From: Rhizopus sp. PT2906
Taxonomy: Eukaryota; Mucoromycota; Mucoromycetes; Mucorales; Rhizopodaceae
DNA length: 59,641 nucleotides
Direction of reading: 5' to 3'
Assembly: GCA_025529335.1 (NCBI GenBank)
Contig: JAMYHX010000280.1
Coordinates: 1 to 59,641 of the forward strand
Shown here: positions 57,711 through 59,641 of the stretch, in pieces
How positions within the stretch are numbered: position 1 is the first letter of the stretch
Layout of the letters: each line of letters starts with the position of its first letter
Notes under the pieces: generated by a model
Database searches by the model: none
The model's input: only the letters and a program-made list of their open reading frames with translations
Told to the model about the DNA's origin: nothing
Position numbers and translations under genes: made by a program

Positions 57711-59185
57711 TTATTCAACAAAAGACAACTCACTTTTAGTCTCGTTAATCATTTGTTTATTTTCTTTAAATACTTCATTTTTTACACCTTGTTGTTCAAA
57801 GAAAGCAGATAAAACTTTTAGAAGAAAGTTCTTTCCGGTACCAGCTGCTCCAAAAACAAAATAGAGATTTCCAGCTGTTGCCATATCCATTGTTAGGCAG
57901 TTGAACACACGCCGCTGCTCATCATTCAATCTGTCCACCATTGCTGCCAAATGCGTAATAGGATCATTAAGAGCTCCTTCTACAACTCGTTGCTCCTCCG
58001 CGTTGGTAACGGTTTCATCGATTCTAATATCAAAAATGATATCAGTAAGATTCTCATGTATACATCAGCCATACCTTCTAATGTTTTCCAAGTTTTCCGC
58101 AGTCATGGTAAAATGCTCGTCTTCACATATTGCATAGAATATTTCTTTCCAAGAACCATATTCATCTCTCAATTGCTCAAACCTCTGCTTCAACATGGGA
58201 TAATGCAAAATCACCTGCTGATAAAAAAATGGTTCACCTTCACTCTGTGCATACAGATGTGTACGATAAAAAGGAAGATTGCACCTCATTGAACGGCATT
58301 CAAACCGACGACCAAAGTAATCAGTGCATTGTTTCGGAATATGCTTTTCCAGCTTTGTGTGCCATATCAGTGATTCTTCTTGCCCGATGCTTGCGCGCGA
58401 AGTATCGTTTCACATGAGTATTATTAAAGATATCAGTTGAGCCTTCTGGTAAGTCAACGAGCTTTTCTTTTTTTTTAAGCTGACGTCTCTCATCCATACC
58501 GGGGAATGTTGTAGATAAAATAGCTCCAAGACTACTCTAATGCTTATGTAGGCCGATAATAAAGAAGGATGCATCAATGGAAGAAACGATTCTCGCCGCA
58601 AAATGTTCTTGTGTTGTCTGCATATGGCACTCCATTTCTACCTCGTCATCCCCAACTTTGCTCATGTACTTGGCCAAATAACCAACAGCACGATCACCAC
58701 TATTAATTTGTATGTCCATACTACTCTTCATCAACTTCAGTATGTATGGATTATAACTATTCACCATCCCATCAATTGGTGATCTTTTGTATAATGTGCG
58801 CTTGTCTCTACCTTCAAAACGTGCCTCTGAACATGATGCCTCTGGGAATCTAAAACGACAGGCCCGTTTTTGTTCATCTCGTAAGCAATAAGGACCACAC
58901 CTGTGAATTTGAAGCCTTGTTACAAGTTCATATAACTCCCGATCATGGCTGCGATGGGGGATTTGTGCCACTACCAGATAATGGATAGTCAATAGTTCAT
59001 CCGTTGTGTTATATTCAGCTTTAGTGTTATCGTAAAAAGGCAGATAAGTCGATGACTTGCAAAGTAGATTCTTTATTAAGAAGAGCTGAATGTTGTTAAA
59101 TTAGACGCGTGTTCATTTTATAGCGAGAGAGAATCTATGACTGCTATTTATATTATTGTCGTCACTGACATTATTTATGCTTACA
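57711..59185 (-). pseudogene. Helitron Rep/helicase remnant
   Basis: Minus-strand reading gives ordered Helitron segments. From 59100 downward: YDNTKAEYNTTDELLTIHYL and VVAQIPHRSHDRELYELVTR, then the zinc/Rep-adjacent CGPYCLRDEQKRACRFRFPE and YKRSPIDGMVNSYNPYILKL, then GDRAVGYLAKYMSKVGDDEV. After stops and frameshifts (58540-58290) come CNLPFYRTHLYAQSEGEPFF and LRDEYGSWKEIFYAICEDEH. Finally the PIF1-type helicase start reads LNDEQRRVFNCLTMD and VFGAAGTGKNFLLKVL, in which Walker A has Asn where Ser/Thr is expected. The Rep catalytic histidine/tyrosine motifs and the helicase C-terminus are not seen. Inactive and truncated. Confidence 0.8.
59008..59185. repeat. 178-bp direct repeat, copy 2
   Basis: Second copy of 56320-56497. 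It overlaps the 5' coding part of the Helitron remnant and ends exactly where the inverted-repeat element at 59184 begins. Confidence 0.9.
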
Positions 59186-59399
59186 GTGGGTGGATTAATT
59201 GTCCCAGTGTTTCATTATTTTAGATTTGCAAGTTACCAGGGGCGTCAATATGGAGCGTATTGAGGCGTATATAGGCTCATTTTGTAGCGCGAAAAAAATT
59301 GTACAAGGCAGAAAATTTTTGGGTATGTGGCTTATCTCTGGAGAAAATGGCCGGAGGGCAAAAACAAAAGCTACACTGGGACAATTAATCCGCTTACTG
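59184..59399. mobile_element. 216-bp Tc1/mariner-type MITE
   Basis: The left arm 59184-59210 (CAGTGGGTGGATTAATTGTC...) and right arm 59373-59399 are inverted repeats of 27 bases, matching at 24 positions; all three differences are transitions. Ends begin CAGT and the left flank is TA, typical of Tc1/mariner, but the right flank is not TA. No coding capacity. Confidence 0.7.
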
Positions 59400-59641
59400 A
59401 CTATGGTAAGCTTTCCTTACGTTGCGTCTTTTTTGCCGTCAGTAGTGACTGTTAATTTTTTGATTATTAATGTATCACTCATTATGACATAATCGGACAT
59501 TTAAAATAGATGCATAGCGATATTTTTTTCCACCTCTGGTTGACTTCTCTTTAACGTTTCTTTTTTCTACCTACATCAACATCGATATGACCAACGCCAT
59601 TAGTAAATCCCGGCAAAACGAAATAAAATTGCTTTTATCAC
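59400..59641. other. Right window edge, no feature recognised
   Basis: About 240 AT-rich bases with nothing I can assign. Confidence 0.5.

Noticed and set aside
59199..59492. 97-codon ORF at the right edge
   Set aside because: It starts inside the left TIR of a MITE and crosses its right end, so it is a chance frame.

Overview
The window reads as nuclear DNA of an early-diverging filamentous fungus, most likely a member of the Mucorales (Mucoromycota). The support is AT-rich sequence, GT-AG introns mostly 45-60 bases long, poly-T and CT-rich leaders, a CotH-type secreted protein with the mucoralean signature segment, and families typical of these fungi (a Kre9/KNH-type secreted protein, F-box/LRR-like relics, a DUF4097-like surface protein). 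Species cannot be fixed from sequence alone.

Left and middle (1 to about 50.05 kb) are compact euchromatin with intron-rich housekeeping genes on both strands. In order: the C-terminal part of protein farnesyltransferase beta; protein phosphatase inhibitor 2; an Rpr2/Rpp21/Snm1-type RNase P/MRP subunit; a SAM + HMG-box protein (-); COQ7; a peroxisomal SCP2 protein; a secreted 2H-phosphoesterase-like protein (-); a Kre9/KNH-like secreted protein; a RING-H2 protein (-); a weak region with small ORFs and a 1.5 kb gene-free stretch; FIS1; an acidic coiled-coil protein; an F-box protein; a proline-rich BTB-like protein (-); Mis12/Mtw1; VPS15 (-); a small histone-fold-like ORF; long-chain acyl-CoA synthetase (-); a gene-poor stretch with a MITE and a broken F-box/LRR-like gene; a C2H2 nucleolar-type protein (-); Hir3/CABIN1; a CotH protein; a kinesin-4-type motor; APC4 (-); and a type II membrane DUF4097-like protein.

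Right end (about 50.05 to 59.64 kb) is a mobile-element graveyard. It holds a broken gene of unknown family, two related C2H2-like relics, two Tc1/mariner transposase remnants, a mobile-associated family with a possible PD-(D/E)XK core, a decayed Helitron Rep/helicase, a 178-bp direct repeat, and two short elements with terminal inverted repeats. Almost every nonsense codon and repeat mismatch I could compare is a transition, which suggests cytosine-deamination-like decay.

The genes form no operon. Themes are cell division (Mis12, APC4, kinesin-4, possibly a histone-fold protein), membrane and organelle dynamics (FIS1, VPS15, farnesyltransferase), lipid and quinone metabolism (LACS, SCP2, COQ7) and the cell surface or secretome (CotH, KNH, 2H protein, DUF4097-like).
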